Positions 18,715 to 27,887 of a stretch of DNA of 64,000 nt are shown here, one piece after another (the first letter of the stretch is position 1; every line of letters starts with the position of its first letter). The stretch is from DAIMZI01 sp036734025 (GTDB taxonomy: Bacteria; Pseudomonadota; Alphaproteobacteria; Rhizobiales; Rhodomicrobiaceae): assembly GCA_036734025.1 (NCBI GenBank), contig DAIMZI010000004.1, positions 1-64,000 of the forward strand. The letters run 5' to 3'. The notes below the pieces were generated by a model. It searched no databases. It was not told where the DNA came from and saw only the letters and a list, made by a program, of their open reading frames with translations. The translations under genes were made by a program, and so were the position numbers.

Positions 18715-19296
18715 ATGGTTGATCGCGCCGGCATCGATTATGCGCCGCGCCCACCGGGAACTGCGGCCCGTGACAATCAGGCGCGCGGCGAGCCCGGATG
18801 CCGGGCGTCACGCTTGTTTCTGCTGCGTCAAGGAGCCATCGGTCTGCTTATCATCACGGCCAGCATATGTTTCGTGCTGGGACTGATCTTGCCGGTGATG
18901 AAACTCACTTATTTTTATTTCTGGTCCGACACGCACTCGATCGTTTCGATTATACATGCGCTTTACATCGGCGGCGAAATGCTGCTCGCCGCAACCGTGG
19001 CCGTCTTTTCCATTCTGTTTCCCGCTGCCAAACTCATCTACCTGATGGCGGCTTTCGTTCTGGTCCACCTTGGGGCGGGAAAACCGGCGCGGCTGCTTGC
19101 ACCGAAGAGCCGGCTCGGCAAATGGTCGATGCTGGATGTGTTGGTGCTCGCGCTGACCGTCTTCTATGTGAAGATCGGCGGCATCGCCGATGCATCCACC
19201 CTGCCTGGCATCTATTTCTTCACCGCTTCCGTGGTGATGACGATGATTGCGTATGCGATGATCCGCGGGCAGCAAACACGTCCCGACCCTGCTTGA
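18715..19296 (+). CDS. PqiA-like (paraquat-inducible protein A) membrane protein
   Basis: A 193-residue protein with four predicted membrane helices after a 35-residue basic N-terminal tail. The pattern LILPVMKLTYFYFW, a long GGEMLLAATVAVFSILFPAAKLIYL stretch and LGKWSMLDVLVLAL matches one PqiA domain. Canonical PqiA has two such domains plus zinc ribbons; this is a single-domain version lacking the cysteines. PqiA proteins work with MCE-type lipid-transport complexes, but no pqiB is nearby. It ends 9 bases before the convergent DUF502 gene. Confidence 0.8.
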   Translation: MVDRAGIDYAPRPPGTAARDNQARGEPGCRASRLFLLRQGAIGLLIITASICFVLGLILPVMKLTYFYFWSDTHSIVSIIHALYIGGEMLLAATVAVFSILFPAAKLIYLMAAFVLVHLGAGKPARLLAPKSRLGKWSMLDVLVLALTVFYVKIGGIADASTLPGIYFFTASVVMTMIAYAMIRGQQTRPDPA

Positions 19297-19305
19297 AGCA
19301 TTGGT

Positions 19306-20172
19306 TCAGACAGTAGCAGTGTCGCCATGCTTCTTGGCCGGCTCGGACTGGCTGGTGCGGCCCTTGCGCCGCGCCGCGGCCTCGATCCTGTCAGCCACAT
19401 CATCCAGACCACCGGAATATTCCGGCACCACCAGACCGGCTGAAATAACCATCTTGGCGGCTTCTTCCACGCTCATGTCGAGCACGCGCAGATCCGCCTG
19501 AGGCACGAACAACAAGAAGCCCGAGGTCGGGTTCGGTGTTGTTGGCAGGAACACGCTGACCAGTTGCTCCTCGGTCGGCTGGCGCGCCTGTATCTCGCCC
19601 CTGGTGTCGGTGGAAATGAAGACGATCGAGAATATTCCACGCCGCGGATATTCAATCAGGCCGACACGCTGAAAGCTGCTGCCGCTCTTTGACAGCACTG
19701 TCTCGAAAATCTGTTTCAAGGCGCCGTAGACATTGCGCACGATGGGCATGCGCCCAAGCATGAGTTCGCCATAGCCGACGAGCGTGCGCCCGAACAGGTT
19801 GGCCGTGAGCGCGCCGATCGCCATCAGCCCGATGGCTGCAACCACGAGGCCGACGCCGGGAAGCTGAGGCAGTTCCGACAAGGGGTAAGGGATGTCGAAG
19901 GGAAGATTGCGCTCGATATCGGCGACGCTTGGAAGCAGCGGCTTTATCCAGGCATCGACCAGATTGACGAACCACCAGATGATGTAGACGGTGATGCTCA
20001 CCGGACCGACAATGATCAGACCGGTCAGCAGGTAATTCCGCAGACGCGTGCCGATATGAAGGCTGTCATCGCCTTCGGGCTTGCGGAACAAACGCGCAAA
20101 GCTCGCGCGCCTGCGCCTTGGGGGTTGCGCATCGGCCGCGCCTGAAGATGGCTCATTCTGCTTGTCAGTCAT
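19306..20172 (-). CDS. DUF502 family membrane protein
   Basis: A 288-residue protein. Residues 1-45 are polar and arginine-rich (PPRRRRASFARLF). Two hydrophobic helices follow at about 53-76 (LLTGLIIVGPVSITVYIIWW) and 110-135 (GLVVAAIGLMAIGALTANLFG). The rest is the conserved cytoplasmic or periplasmic portion with MPIVRNVYGALKQIFETV and FLPTTPNPTSGFLLFV, the signature of DUF502. Function is unknown; distant plant homologues are membrane proteins. The start at 20172 (MTDKQNEP) was chosen over an upstream frame reaching 20298, which has atypical composition. Confidence 0.87.
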   Translation of the reverse strand: MTDKQNEPSSGAADAQPPRRRRASFARLFRKPEGDDSLHIGTRLRNYLLTGLIIVGPVSITVYIIWWFVNLVDAWIKPLLPSVADIERNLPFDIPYPLSELPQLPGVGLVVAAIGLMAIGALTANLFGRTLVGYGELMLGRMPIVRNVYGALKQIFETVLSKSGSSFQRVGLIEYPRRGIFSIVFISTDTRGEIQARQPTEEQLVSVFLPTTPNPTSGFLLFVPQADLRVLDMSVEEAAKMVISAGLVVPEYSGGLDDVADRIEAAARRKGRTSQSEPAKKHGDTATV

Positions 20173-20444
20173 GATCCGCCGCCCGCAAGTGAGGAGCGCC
20201 GCCAAATCCCGCTCCCTCACCCAAACAATCAACAATTGAAGCAACAAAGGCTGCGATGCCGCCGCCCGCCCGCACTCGTGCGCAGATAGCCCGCACACAA
20301 GTTCAACATGCCTACATAATATCAGAAAAAAGTTACCATGCGCGTCGTATCATCGTCTCGGGGCCTGCGCCATAAGCCATGGGTAGCGCCTCGCAGCCGG
20401 CTAGCCCCGCCTCGCAGCCGGCGCCCCATGTGTGCAAGCAGAGC

Positions 20445-21392
20445 TCAGCGGCTGGAGACAACCAGACAATCGACGCCCTGGCTCTTGAAGGTCTCGCACA
20501 ACTCCTGAGACCTTTCGCGTGAGGGCTGGGGCCCGACCATGATCCGATAATAAGTGTTGCCCGCATCGGTATCCATGCGCACGATTTCCGGCGTGGCCCC
20601 GCCAAGCGAACCCCCCAGACGCCGGCCCAGACGGCGAGCTTCAGCTTGCGCCCCCTCCTCGGTCGCCACGGATGCGATCTGCACACGGTAAACACGACCA
20701 TCAGCCGATGGTGAGGCCGCGGCGGGTTCTGCTGGCAGGCTGGTCAGCGAAGTCCCCGTCGACCAGCTTTCGGCCGATGTCTGGGCGCTTTCCGGCTCAT
20801 CCGAGCTGCTGCTGAAGATGCCGCCAAACAGCGAGCCGAACAGACCGGAGCTTTCCTCAGGACTTTCCTCCTGAACCGACGTGGTCCATTCCGCCGTGCG
20901 TGGCGGCCGGGGCGCGGCCGCTGTCGCTGTCGCTGCGGGCGCAGGCGTTGTTTGCCGCTCGGCTCGCGGCGGCGACGGGGTCTCAGGCGGGCTTGCAATC
21001 ACTGCTGATGGATCGCCGCCCATGCCGAGGCGCGCCAGCATGGCCGAGCGTCCGTCGTTGGCGCGCTTGCGCTCGGAAGCATCCAGACCGCCAAGCCACA
21101 TAGCCGCGTCAAAATCGGCAAGCGCCATCACTGGCTTGCCGGCGCGAGCATGGGCTTCGCCGCGCAGCAAAACAGCCCTGGCCGCCATTTGCGAATCGGT
21201 GCCGGCCTTGTGCAACACTTCGTTGATCTGCGAAATCGCGCGGTCCATCTGGTTCTGGCGAATGAGGGCCGAGGCTTCCGACAGTTTCCCTGCCGGATCC
21301 TGGGCGAGCGCCGGTCCGGCCACGGCCGCAACGAGCGCGATCACGGCCCACGCACCAAATCCCCCCGGCCTTTGCCAATTACGCCTTGCCAT
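20445..21392 (-). CDS. SPOR-domain protein with TPR-like N-terminus
   Basis: A 315-residue exported protein. A signal peptide (about residues 1-30, ending PALAQ) precedes two helical-repeat units resembling TPRs (about 33-110). A Pro/Ala/Ser-rich linker includes a GLFGSLFGGIFSSSS stretch. The C-terminal 80 residues form a SPOR domain (RVYRVQIASVATEEGAQAEA, YYRIMVGPQPSRERSQ). SPOR domains bind denuded peptidoglycan at division sites, so a septal or cell-wall role is likely. ATG at 21392 is preferred to the GTG two codons earlier, having AGGTGG just upstream. Confidence 0.85.
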   Translation of the reverse strand: MARRNWQRPGGFGAWAVIALVAAVAGPALAQDPAGKLSEASALIRQNQMDRAISQINEVLHKAGTDSQMAARAVLLRGEAHARAGKPVMALADFDAAMWLGGLDASERKRANDGRSAMLARLGMGGDPSAVIASPPETPSPPRAERQTTPAPAATATAAAPRPPRTAEWTTSVQEESPEESSGLFGSLFGGIFSSSSDEPESAQTSAESWSTGTSLTSLPAEPAAASPSADGRVYRVQIASVATEEGAQAEARRLGRRLGGSLGGATPEIVRMDTDAGNTYYRIMVGPQPSRERSQELCETFKSQGVDCLVVSSR

Positions 21393-21524
21393 ATCCACCT
21401 GTCAGCCCGTTTTTGTCGATGACCGTGCGATTGCATCATTCACAACCGCTTTGGTCAAGCAGATGAGCAAGGCGATCCTGTGGCCATCCACGGGTGATGC
21501 GGCGTGCATGATCGCGGCGCGGCG

Positions 21525-23345
21525 TCATTCGACGGTAACCGACTTCGCCAGATTGCGCGGCTGGTCGACGTCCGTCCCCAGCCAGACCGCGGTGTGATAG
21601 GCAAGCAACTGCACAGGAATTGCGTACAAAATCGGATTTGTGAATTCGTGAGCGACGGGCAGCTTGCAGACCGCCTGCGTCACGCAGGTCGGCTCCGGGG
21701 CATCCGCGCTGGTCAACAGAATGATCTTACCGCCGCGCGCGGCGACCTCCTGCATGTTTGACAATGTCTTCTCGAACAGGCCATCGCGCGGCGCGACCAC
21801 GATGACCGGTACAGCCTCGTCTATGAGAGCGATCGGCCCGTGCTTCAGTTCGCCCGCAGCATAGCCTTCTGCATGAATGTAGGAGATTTCCTTCAGCTTG
21901 AGCGCGCCTTCAAGCGCCAGCGGATAATTGACGCCGCGCCCCAGATAGAGCACATCGCGGGCCTTGGACAGGCCGTAAGCGAGATCGGCGAATATGCTTT
22001 CACGGCGCAGGACCTGGGACATGAGCTTGGGCAGTTCGACGAGCGCGCTCACCAGTTCGGTCTCGCGGGCGCGGTCTATGATCCCGCGCGCCTTGCCTGC
22101 GGCGATGGCGAAACAGGCGAGCGCGACAAGCTGGCAGGTGAAGGCCTTGGTGGAGGCGACACCGATCTCGGGACCGGCAAATGTCGGCAGGACGATGTCG
22201 GCTTCGCGTGCTATCGTCGATTGCTGGACGTTGACGACAGCGGCGATATGCTGGCCCTGAGAGCGCGCATAGCGAAGTCCGGCCAGCGTATCGGCGGTCT
22301 CGCCGGACTGGGAAATGAATACGGCCAGGCCGTTTTCCGGCAGCGGCGCCTCGCGGTAGCGGAATTCGGACGCCACATCGATCTCGACCGGTAGCCGGGC
22401 ATGGCGCTCGATCCAGTATTTGGCCACGAGCCCGGCATAAAAGGCCGTCCCGCAGGCACACAGGCTGACGCGCGACAGGCTGGCGAGATCGACGCCGAGA
22501 TCGGGCAGGTTCACCCGCCGCTCGCCAAGATCGACGTAATGGGCAAGCGTGTGGGCGATGACCTCGGGCTGCTCCTGGATCTCCTTGGCCATGAAGTGCC
22601 GATGATTGCCCTTGTCAACCATGAGGGCCGAGGCAACCGCCTTTTGTACGGGACGCTCGACGCGCGCGCCGCTCTCATCGAATATCTGCGCCCCCGCCCT
22701 TGCGAGCACCACACGGTCTCCGTCCTCCAGGTAACTGATTTCGCTAGTGAACGGGGCCAGCGCGATCGCGTCTGAACCCAGAAACATCTGGCCGCGCCCG
22801 TGTCCGACGGCAAGCGGGCTGCCCTTGCGCGCGCCGATCATCAGATCGTCATGGCCAGCAAAGATGATCGCCAGAGCAAACGCGCCTTCAAGCCGCTCAA
22901 GCACCGCGCTCACCGCATCCTGCGGCGTGCTTCCCGCGCTGAGTTCACGGTGGATCAGATGGGCGACGACCTCGGTATCGGTCTCGCTTTCAAAGACGAT
23001 GCCCAGTGCTTCCAGTTCGGCGCGAAGGGACGCGAAATTCTCGATGATCCCGTTGTGAACCAGCGACACGGGCCCGGACATGTGCGGGTGCGCATTGGTC
23101 TTGCTCGGGGCGCCGTGGGTGGCCCAGCGCGTGTGTCCGATGCCTGTGCGCCCAGAAAGCGGGGCATCACGCAGCTCGTATTCCAGATTTTGCAGCTTGC
23201 CGGGGGCGCGGCGCCGGTCCAGCCGGCCGTTCTCTACCGTGGCTATACCGGCCGAATCATAACCGCGATATTCCAGCCGCCGCAGCGCTTCGACCAGTTG
23301 CTGGCCCACCGGCCCGTCGCCCAATATGCCTACTATCCCGCACAT
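21525..23345 (-). CDS. glmS: Glutamine-fructose-6-phosphate aminotransferase (isomerizing)
   Basis: A 606-residue cytoplasmic enzyme making glucosamine-6-phosphate, the first step to UDP-GlcNAc for peptidoglycan and lipopolysaccharide. The N-terminal glutaminase starts MCGIVGILG with Cys2 as nucleophile and includes RWATHGAPSKTNAHPH. Two SIS domains follow (FISQSGETADTLAGLR; GRGVNYPLALEGALKLKEISYIHAEG). It ends NLAKSVTVE, where Lys-Ser-Val-Thr-Val-Glu is the diagnostic tail. The start must be 23345, since the nucleophile is residue 2. Divergent from the aminotransferase gene at 23530. Confidence 0.98.
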   Translation of the reverse strand: MCGIVGILGDGPVGQQLVEALRRLEYRGYDSAGIATVENGRLDRRRAPGKLQNLEYELRDAPLSGRTGIGHTRWATHGAPSKTNAHPHMSGPVSLVHNGIIENFASLRAELEALGIVFESETDTEVVAHLIHRELSAGSTPQDAVSAVLERLEGAFALAIIFAGHDDLMIGARKGSPLAVGHGRGQMFLGSDAIALAPFTSEISYLEDGDRVVLARAGAQIFDESGARVERPVQKAVASALMVDKGNHRHFMAKEIQEQPEVIAHTLAHYVDLGERRVNLPDLGVDLASLSRVSLCACGTAFYAGLVAKYWIERHARLPVEIDVASEFRYREAPLPENGLAVFISQSGETADTLAGLRYARSQGQHIAAVVNVQQSTIAREADIVLPTFAGPEIGVASTKAFTCQLVALACFAIAAGKARGIIDRARETELVSALVELPKLMSQVLRRESIFADLAYGLSKARDVLYLGRGVNYPLALEGALKLKEISYIHAEGYAAGELKHGPIALIDEAVPVIVVAPRDGLFEKTLSNMQEVAARGGKIILLTSADAPEPTCVTQAVCKLPVAHEFTNPILYAIPVQLLAYHTAVWLGTDVDQPRNLAKSVTVE

Positions 23346-23529
23346 GTCCTGTATCTGCCCCTTCTTGCCTTGCAGCACCGTCTGGTGAACGCACAAGTGC
23401 TTAACCAGTTTCGATCCATGCGCCAAATCACTCCGGATTACACATGGTTTCAGCACAGCCCCTTGTTTACGACTTGTTGAGCGAGGCAAGCTAAGGTTGT
23501 GTTGCCCCAAAAACCCGGTGTCCCGCCAC

Positions 23530-24873
23530 ATGTCTGTCAACCCGACCCCGCAGGCCCTCAAGGCAGATCTTTCCAGGATCGCACATTCGCTGATCCCGGG
23601 CGGATGTCACACTTATGCAAAGGGCGATGACCAGTATCCCATTTGCGCACCCGGCTTCATCGCCCGCGGGCGTGGTTGCCGAGTGTGGGACACCCACGGC
23701 AATGAATTCATCGAATTCGGCATGGGCAACCGCTCTGTCGGCCTTGGCCACGCCTATCCAGACGTCGTGAATGCGGCGCGCATGGAGCTTGAAAAGGGCA
23801 GCAACTTTTCCCGGCCGAGCCCGATCGAGGTCGAGTGCGCACAGACGTTTCTTGGTCTGGTCGGCGGCGCCGACATGGTCAAGTTCTGCAAGGACGGCTC
23901 GGACGCGACATCGGCCGCCGTGCGTCTGGCGCGGGCATGGACCGGACGCGATCTGATCGCGCGGTGCGCCGACCACCCGTTCTTTTCCACCGATGACTGG
24001 TTCATGGGCACGACCCCGGTCTGCGCCGGAATTCCCGATCAGATCAAGGCCCTGACGCTGGCGTTTCCCTACGGCGATCTGGACGCGGTGCGCGCGCTTT
24101 TTGCGGCCAATCCCGGCGCCATCGCCGCGCTGATCCTGGAGCCGGCGCGCACCGGCCATCCCCCCGAGGGCTATCTGGAAAGCCTGAAGCGCGTGTGTCA
24201 CGACAATGGCGCACTGCTGATCTTCGATGAGATGATCACCGGCTTTCGCTGGCATAAAGGCGGCGCGCAGACCCTTTACGGCGTAACGCCTGACCTGTCG
24301 TGCTTCGGCAAGGCGCTTGCCAACGGGTTCTCGGTCTCGGCTCTGGCGGGCAAGCGCGCGTTCATGCGCCTTGGCGGGCTCGATCACACCGATGCGCCGC
24401 GCGTGTTCCTGCTGTCGACCACGCACGGGGCCGAGACCCACGCGCTTGCCGCTGCGATCGCCACCATGCGTGTTTATGAGCGCGAACCGGTGATCGAACA
24501 TCTGTGGCATCAGGGGCAACGGCTGTGCGATCGCGCGCGCCAGGCGATCAATCGTCATGGGTTGGATGCCCATGTCAGCATCGACGGCTTGCCGAACTGC
24601 CTGTTCTACACTGCGCGCGATGGCTCCGGCGCGCCGTCTCAGGCGTTTCGCACGCTGCTGCTCCAGGAGACCATCCGGCGCGGCGTCATCATGCCGTCGC
24701 TGGTGCTCAGCTATGCCCACGGCGATGAGGATATCGACCAGACGGTGGATGCGATCGACGGCGCACTTGGCGTCTATGCGCGCGCGCTGAATGACGGGGT
24801 CATGGCTCACCTTGTCGGCCCACCTTCGCAAACGGTCTACCGCGCCTTCAATACGCCGCGCTGTGGCGATTAA
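23530..24873 (+). CDS. Class III aminotransferase, glutamate-1-semialdehyde mutase-like
   Basis: A 447-residue PLP enzyme of the GSA-aminotransferase branch of class III. It shows IPGGCHTYAKGDDQ, FCKDGSDATSAAVRLARAWTGR, LLIFDEMITGFRWHKGG and the PLP lysine Lys261 in CFGKALANG. True HemL proteins carry different substrate-gating motifs; this member lies next to nucleotide-sugar genes, like paralogues that act in surface-polysaccharide synthesis, so a sugar or side-chain amination is inferred. Its stop overlaps that of the convergent deacetylase gene in TTAA (24870-24873). ATG 23530 was preferred over an upstream ATG 33 bases earlier. Confidence 0.9.
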   Translation: MSVNPTPQALKADLSRIAHSLIPGGCHTYAKGDDQYPICAPGFIARGRGCRVWDTHGNEFIEFGMGNRSVGLGHAYPDVVNAARMELEKGSNFSRPSPIEVECAQTFLGLVGGADMVKFCKDGSDATSAAVRLARAWTGRDLIARCADHPFFSTDDWFMGTTPVCAGIPDQIKALTLAFPYGDLDAVRALFAANPGAIAALILEPARTGHPPEGYLESLKRVCHDNGALLIFDEMITGFRWHKGGAQTLYGVTPDLSCFGKALANGFSVSALAGKRAFMRLGGLDHTDAPRVFLLSTTHGAETHALAAAIATMRVYEREPVIEHLWHQGQRLCDRARQAINRHGLDAHVSIDGLPNCLFYTARDGSGAPSQAFRTLLLQETIRRGVIMPSLVLSYAHGDEDIDQTVDAIDGALGVYARALNDGVMAHLVGPPSQTVYRAFNTPRCGD

Positions 24874-25523
24874 CCGAGCGTGGCCTTGTTCAGCCAGAAG
24901 GCTTCGGCATAAAGTTGCGGCGCGCGGCACTCGATCCCGCGCAATCTGCCAAGGCCCGAAAAGGTCTGCGCATCGAACCAGTCCTTGGCCCGCTGGGTGG
25001 GAAAATGCTGCTCCAGCAGCGCGCATTTTCGCGCCATCACATCGGCGGTGAGCGGCACATACAGGTTTGGCCGCCCCATGTCGCCGTCCCATTTCGGGAT
25101 TTCATAGCTCAGGATCAGGTGGTCGCGGAACACGTTCCAGGTCAGCCGCGCAATCTCGCGGTGATCCTGATGCGCATCCTCAAGGCGGTGGGTGAAGATG
25201 ACGTCGGGCGCGATGCGGGATTTCAGATCTTCCATCCATTGCTTGATCGCGCGGCTCTCATCGGGGAAATAGCCGTCGGAAAAATCGGCGCACTCGATCT
25301 GCGTCGATCGGGCGCCCTGCAGGAAGGCGCCAGCGGAGTTGCGCGCTTCCTCGGCGCGCGCGCCGGTTGCGCTCAGCACGCACCAGTGGACCTCAAGCGC
25401 GATGGCTTGCGCGATCCATGTCAGGATCGTGCCGCCCGCACCGATCTCAATATCATCGGCATGCGCCCCGAGGCACAGCACGCAAAGCCGCTCGCCCGGC
25501 TGAGCAAGCCGCAGCGGCCTCAT
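24870..25523 (-). CDS. PIG-L family deacetylase
   Basis: A 217-residue zinc-dependent LmbE-like de-N-acetylase. The zinc/catalytic motif AHADDIE is at residues 20-26 and the third ligand region is HRLEDAHQDHREIARLTWNV. Members remove acetyl groups from N-acetylglucosaminyl or related amino-sugar derivatives. The sugar acted on here is unknown. The start overlaps the stop of the cytidylyltransferase gene (ATGA), so translation is probably coupled in a three-gene minus-strand operon. Confidence 0.92.
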   Translation of the reverse strand: MRPLRLAQPGERLCVLCLGAHADDIEIGAGGTILTWIAQAIALEVHWCVLSATGARAEEARNSAGAFLQGARSTQIECADFSDGYFPDESRAIKQWMEDLKSRIAPDVIFTHRLEDAHQDHREIARLTWNVFRDHLILSYEIPKWDGDMGRPNLYVPLTADVMARKCALLEQHFPTQRAKDWFDAQTFSGLGRLRGIECRAPQLYAEAFWLNKATLG

Positions 25524-26332
25524 TGCGCCGCCATTGGTTGTTCCATGCGACCGTCCGGCTCGGGCGCAACATGCCAGGGCATCTCGCCGCGCTCGACCAG
25601 ATCCTCGAGGATCTGCCGGTCGCGCAGCGTGTCCATGGACCGCCAGAACCCGCGATGTTCATAGGCCAGGAGTTGACCGTCCGCGATCAGCCGGGAAAAA
25701 GGTTCAAGCACCAGTTCCTCGCCATCGCGCATGTAGTCGAAGATTTCCGACCGGAAGATGAAATAGCCCCCATTGATCCAGATATCGGCGGCTGATGAGG
25801 AGCGAAATTCGCGCACCACACCGCCCAGCCCAATATCGGCGAGATGATATGTCAGCGGCGGGCGCGTCGCGAGGAATGCTGCCACCTTGCCGCTTTTCCT
25901 GAACCAGTCGATCATCTTGTCGAGCCGCATGTCGGTGAGCCCGTCGCTGTAGTTGGCCAGAAAGATGTCCTCCTTGCCGACATGCTCACGTACAGCCCAC
26001 AGGCGCTCGCCGATATTGCGCCAAAGCCCGGTGTCGATCAGCGAGATGCGCCAGTCATCGTCGGGCTGGCTCAGCAGTTCGACCTTGGCGCCGCCGCCCG
26101 AGACGATGCAGTCGGCAAACAGTTGCGGACGATAATTGAGAAAGAATTCCTTGATGATGTTGGCCTTGTAGCCCATGCACAGGATGAAATCCTTGTGGCC
26201 GAAATGGCTGTAATATTGCATCACATGCCACAGGATGGGCTGGTGGCCGACCGGGATCATCGGCTTGGGGATGCTTTCGGAATATTCCCGTATGCGCGTG
26301 CCCAGTCCGCCGCAGAACAGCACCACCTTCAT
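25520..26332 (-). CDS. rfbF: Glucose-1-phosphate cytidylyltransferase
   Basis: A 270-residue nucleotidyltransferase starting MKVVLFCGGLGTRIREYSES with the GGxGTR loop (residues 8-13) and Lys23 in IPKPMIPVG. Further support comes from FILCMGYKANIIKEFFLNY, WRISLIDTG and FWRSMDTLRDRQILEDL, all typical of RfbF. It makes CDP-glucose from CTP and glucose-1-phosphate, the entry to CDP-deoxy and branched sugars. It overlaps the methyltransferase gene by four bases. No rfbG (CDP-glucose 4,6-dehydratase) is present in the window. The frame stays open upstream through the repeat region, but the RfbF N-terminus fixes the start. Confidence 0.95.
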   Translation of the reverse strand: MKVVLFCGGLGTRIREYSESIPKPMIPVGHQPILWHVMQYYSHFGHKDFILCMGYKANIIKEFFLNYRPQLFADCIVSGGGAKVELLSQPDDDWRISLIDTGLWRNIGERLWAVREHVGKEDIFLANYSDGLTDMRLDKMIDWFRKSGKVAAFLATRPPLTYHLADIGLGGVVREFRSSSAADIWINGGYFIFRSEIFDYMRDGEELVLEPFSRLIADGQLLAYEHRGFWRSMDTLRDRQILEDLVERGEMPWHVAPEPDGRMEQPMAAQ

Positions 26333-27741
26333 GACATCACCTTGTGGCCGGACGCCTTGTCCATATCCGCGCCAGCGGACGCCTTGTCCATGTCCGCGCC
26401 AGCGGATGCCTTGTCCATGTCCGCGCCAGCGGATGCCTTGTCCATGTCCGCGCCAGCGGGTGCGCGCTCGGGCGGATCGATGAGGCTCACGCGCGGTATC
26501 GGCACGATGAACCGCGCCCCCCAGTCGCGCACATGCGCCATCTGCTGCATGATCTCGTCCTTCAGGTTCCATGGCAGGATCAGGATCAGATCGGGTCGCG
26601 CCTCGTCGATGGCCTCGACCGGCAGGATCGGCACGCGCATGCCGGGCGTGAAACGGCCATGCTTGTACGGGTTGCGGTCCACCGTGAAATCGAGGAAATC
26701 TGGGCCAATCCCGCAATAATTCAGCAGCGTGTTGCCCTTGCCCGGCGCACCATAGCCGCAGATGCGCAGGCCCTCGTCCTTGGCGCGGATTAAGAAACGC
26801 AGTAGATCCCGCTTGGTCCGACGCACCTGAGCGTCAAAGCCCTGATAGGTGGCAAGCTCGGCAAAGCCGCCTGCACGTTCACGATCCAGCAGCGCGCCGA
26901 CTTGCGGCGAGGGATCAAGCCGCGCGCCCTCATGCGCCAGATAGACGCGCAGCGAGCCGCCGTGAGTGGGCAATTCCTCGACGTCGACCAGCTTCAGGGC
27001 ATGGCGCGTCATCAGCGCATGCACGCTCAGCAATGAAAAATAGCAGAAGTGCTCGTGATAGATCGTGTCGAACTGGTTGTCCGCCATCAGCCGCTCAAGA
27101 TGGGGAAATTCCAGCGTGATGATGCCCTCGGGCTTGAGCAGCGCGCGCATGCCGGCGACGAAATCGTTGAGCTCGGGCACCTGGGCCAGCACATTGTTGC
27201 CGATGATGAGATCGGCGGACTGCCCGTCGCGCGCCATCTCGTGGCCGAGCTCTTCGCCGAAGAAGGCCACTCTGGTCGCAACGCCCTTGTCCCGCGCCGC
27301 CTCAGCCACATTGGCCGCCGGTTCGATGCCCAGCGCCGGCACGCCATGAGCGCTGAAATGCTGAAGCAGATAGCCGTCATTGCTGGCCAGCTCCACCACG
27401 AAACTGTCTGCGCGAAGGCCCAGCCGCTTTGTGATCATGTCGCAATAGGCTTTGGCGTGGGCGACCCAGCTCGTCGAATAAGACGAGAAATAGGCGTATT
27501 CGCTGAAGATTTCCTCGCGGCTGGCAAATGCAGGCAATTGCACAAGCAAGCAGCGCCCGCACACGCGTGCATGCAGCGGATAAAACGGCTCCATGGCCTC
27601 AAGCGCCTCTGCCGGCACGAAGCTTTCGCACAAAGGCGTCATGCCCAGATCGGCAAAGCTTTGCGACACGCTGGCACCGCACGATCGGCAGGACAGATCG
27701 CGGCGATGGGCGTTGTGCGCACAAGATGGGGTCTCAGTCAT
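26329..27741 (-). CDS. NDP-sugar C-methyltransferase-like SAM-dependent methyltransferase with repeat tail
   Basis: A 470-residue protein with the three-part layout of sugar C-methyltransferases. A zinc-binding N-terminal domain carries CRSCG (near residue 18) and VCGRCLLVQ. A Rossmann SAM domain follows, with VVELASNDGYLLQHF and IIGNNVLAQVPELNDFV. The C-terminal domain has ICGYGAPGKGNTLLNYCGI and VDRNPYKHGRFTPG. It probably methylates a deoxysugar nucleotide, presumably CDP-linked given the rfbF partner. The last 45 residues are unusual: AGADMDKAS occurs four times, encoded by a 27-bp DNA repeat, after DPPERAP where homologues are expected to end. Confidence 0.9.
   Translation of the reverse strand: MTETPSCAHNAHRRDLSCRSCGASVSQSFADLGMTPLCESFVPAEALEAMEPFYPLHARVCGRCLLVQLPAFASREEIFSEYAYFSSYSTSWVAHAKAYCDMITKRLGLRADSFVVELASNDGYLLQHFSAHGVPALGIEPAANVAEAARDKGVATRVAFFGEELGHEMARDGQSADLIIGNNVLAQVPELNDFVAGMRALLKPEGIITLEFPHLERLMADNQFDTIYHEHFCYFSLLSVHALMTRHALKLVDVEELPTHGGSLRVYLAHEGARLDPSPQVGALLDRERAGGFAELATYQGFDAQVRRTKRDLLRFLIRAKDEGLRICGYGAPGKGNTLLNYCGIGPDFLDFTVDRNPYKHGRFTPGMRVPILPVEAIDEARPDLILILPWNLKDEIMQQMAHVRDWGARFIVPIPRVSLIDPPERAPAGADMDKASAGADMDKASAGADMDKASAGADMDKASGHKVMS
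26351..26458. repeat. Tandem repeat, 4 x 27 bp, inside the methyltransferase gene
   Basis: Four consecutive 27-bp units occupy 26351-26377, 26378-26404, 26405-26431 and 26432-26458. They are nearly identical: the last two are the same and the first two differ by one or two bases (GACGCC for GATGCC, CCATATCC for CCATGTCC). Each unit encodes AGADMDKAS in the minus-strand reading frame. Because 27 is divisible by three, copy-number changes would alter the tail length without a frameshift. Confidence 0.95.
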
Positions 27742-27887
27742 GACAGGATTTATCCCAAAACAAAGGGCCGCACGGGCAGCGCTGACAGCGCCAACCGATT
27801 GGCAACCTTATTCGAGGAAAATTGCATCCGGTTTAACCGGCACGTTCCAATTGCTACGGATGACGCGAAAGCGTACGCAGGAGCCTC

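Noticed and set aside
23346..23529. glmS ribozyme
   Set aside because: The 184-bp divergent region lacks the conserved ribozyme core; that element is mainly found in Gram-positive bacteria.
23530..24873. True hemL (porphyrin glutamate-1-semialdehyde mutase)
   Set aside because: Alphaproteobacteria generally make ALA with HemA (ALA synthase), and the sugar-gene context favours a paralogue.
23491..25092. 533-residue minus-strand open frame
   Set aside because: Antisense to the class III aminotransferase and partly in conflict with the PIG-L gene.
26351..26458. CRISPR array
   Set aside because: The units are directly contiguous without spacers, so this is a coding minisatellite.
26333..26716. 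N-terminal extension of the cytidylyltransferase frame through the repeat region
   Set aside because: It reads the methyltransferase gene in another frame and gives Arg/Gly-rich sequence; RfbF proteins start at the MKVVLFCGG equivalent.
26344..26793. Plus-strand frame with repeated LVHVRASGC units
   Set aside because: It is the complement of the 27-bp repeat; the codons belong to the methyltransferase tail.
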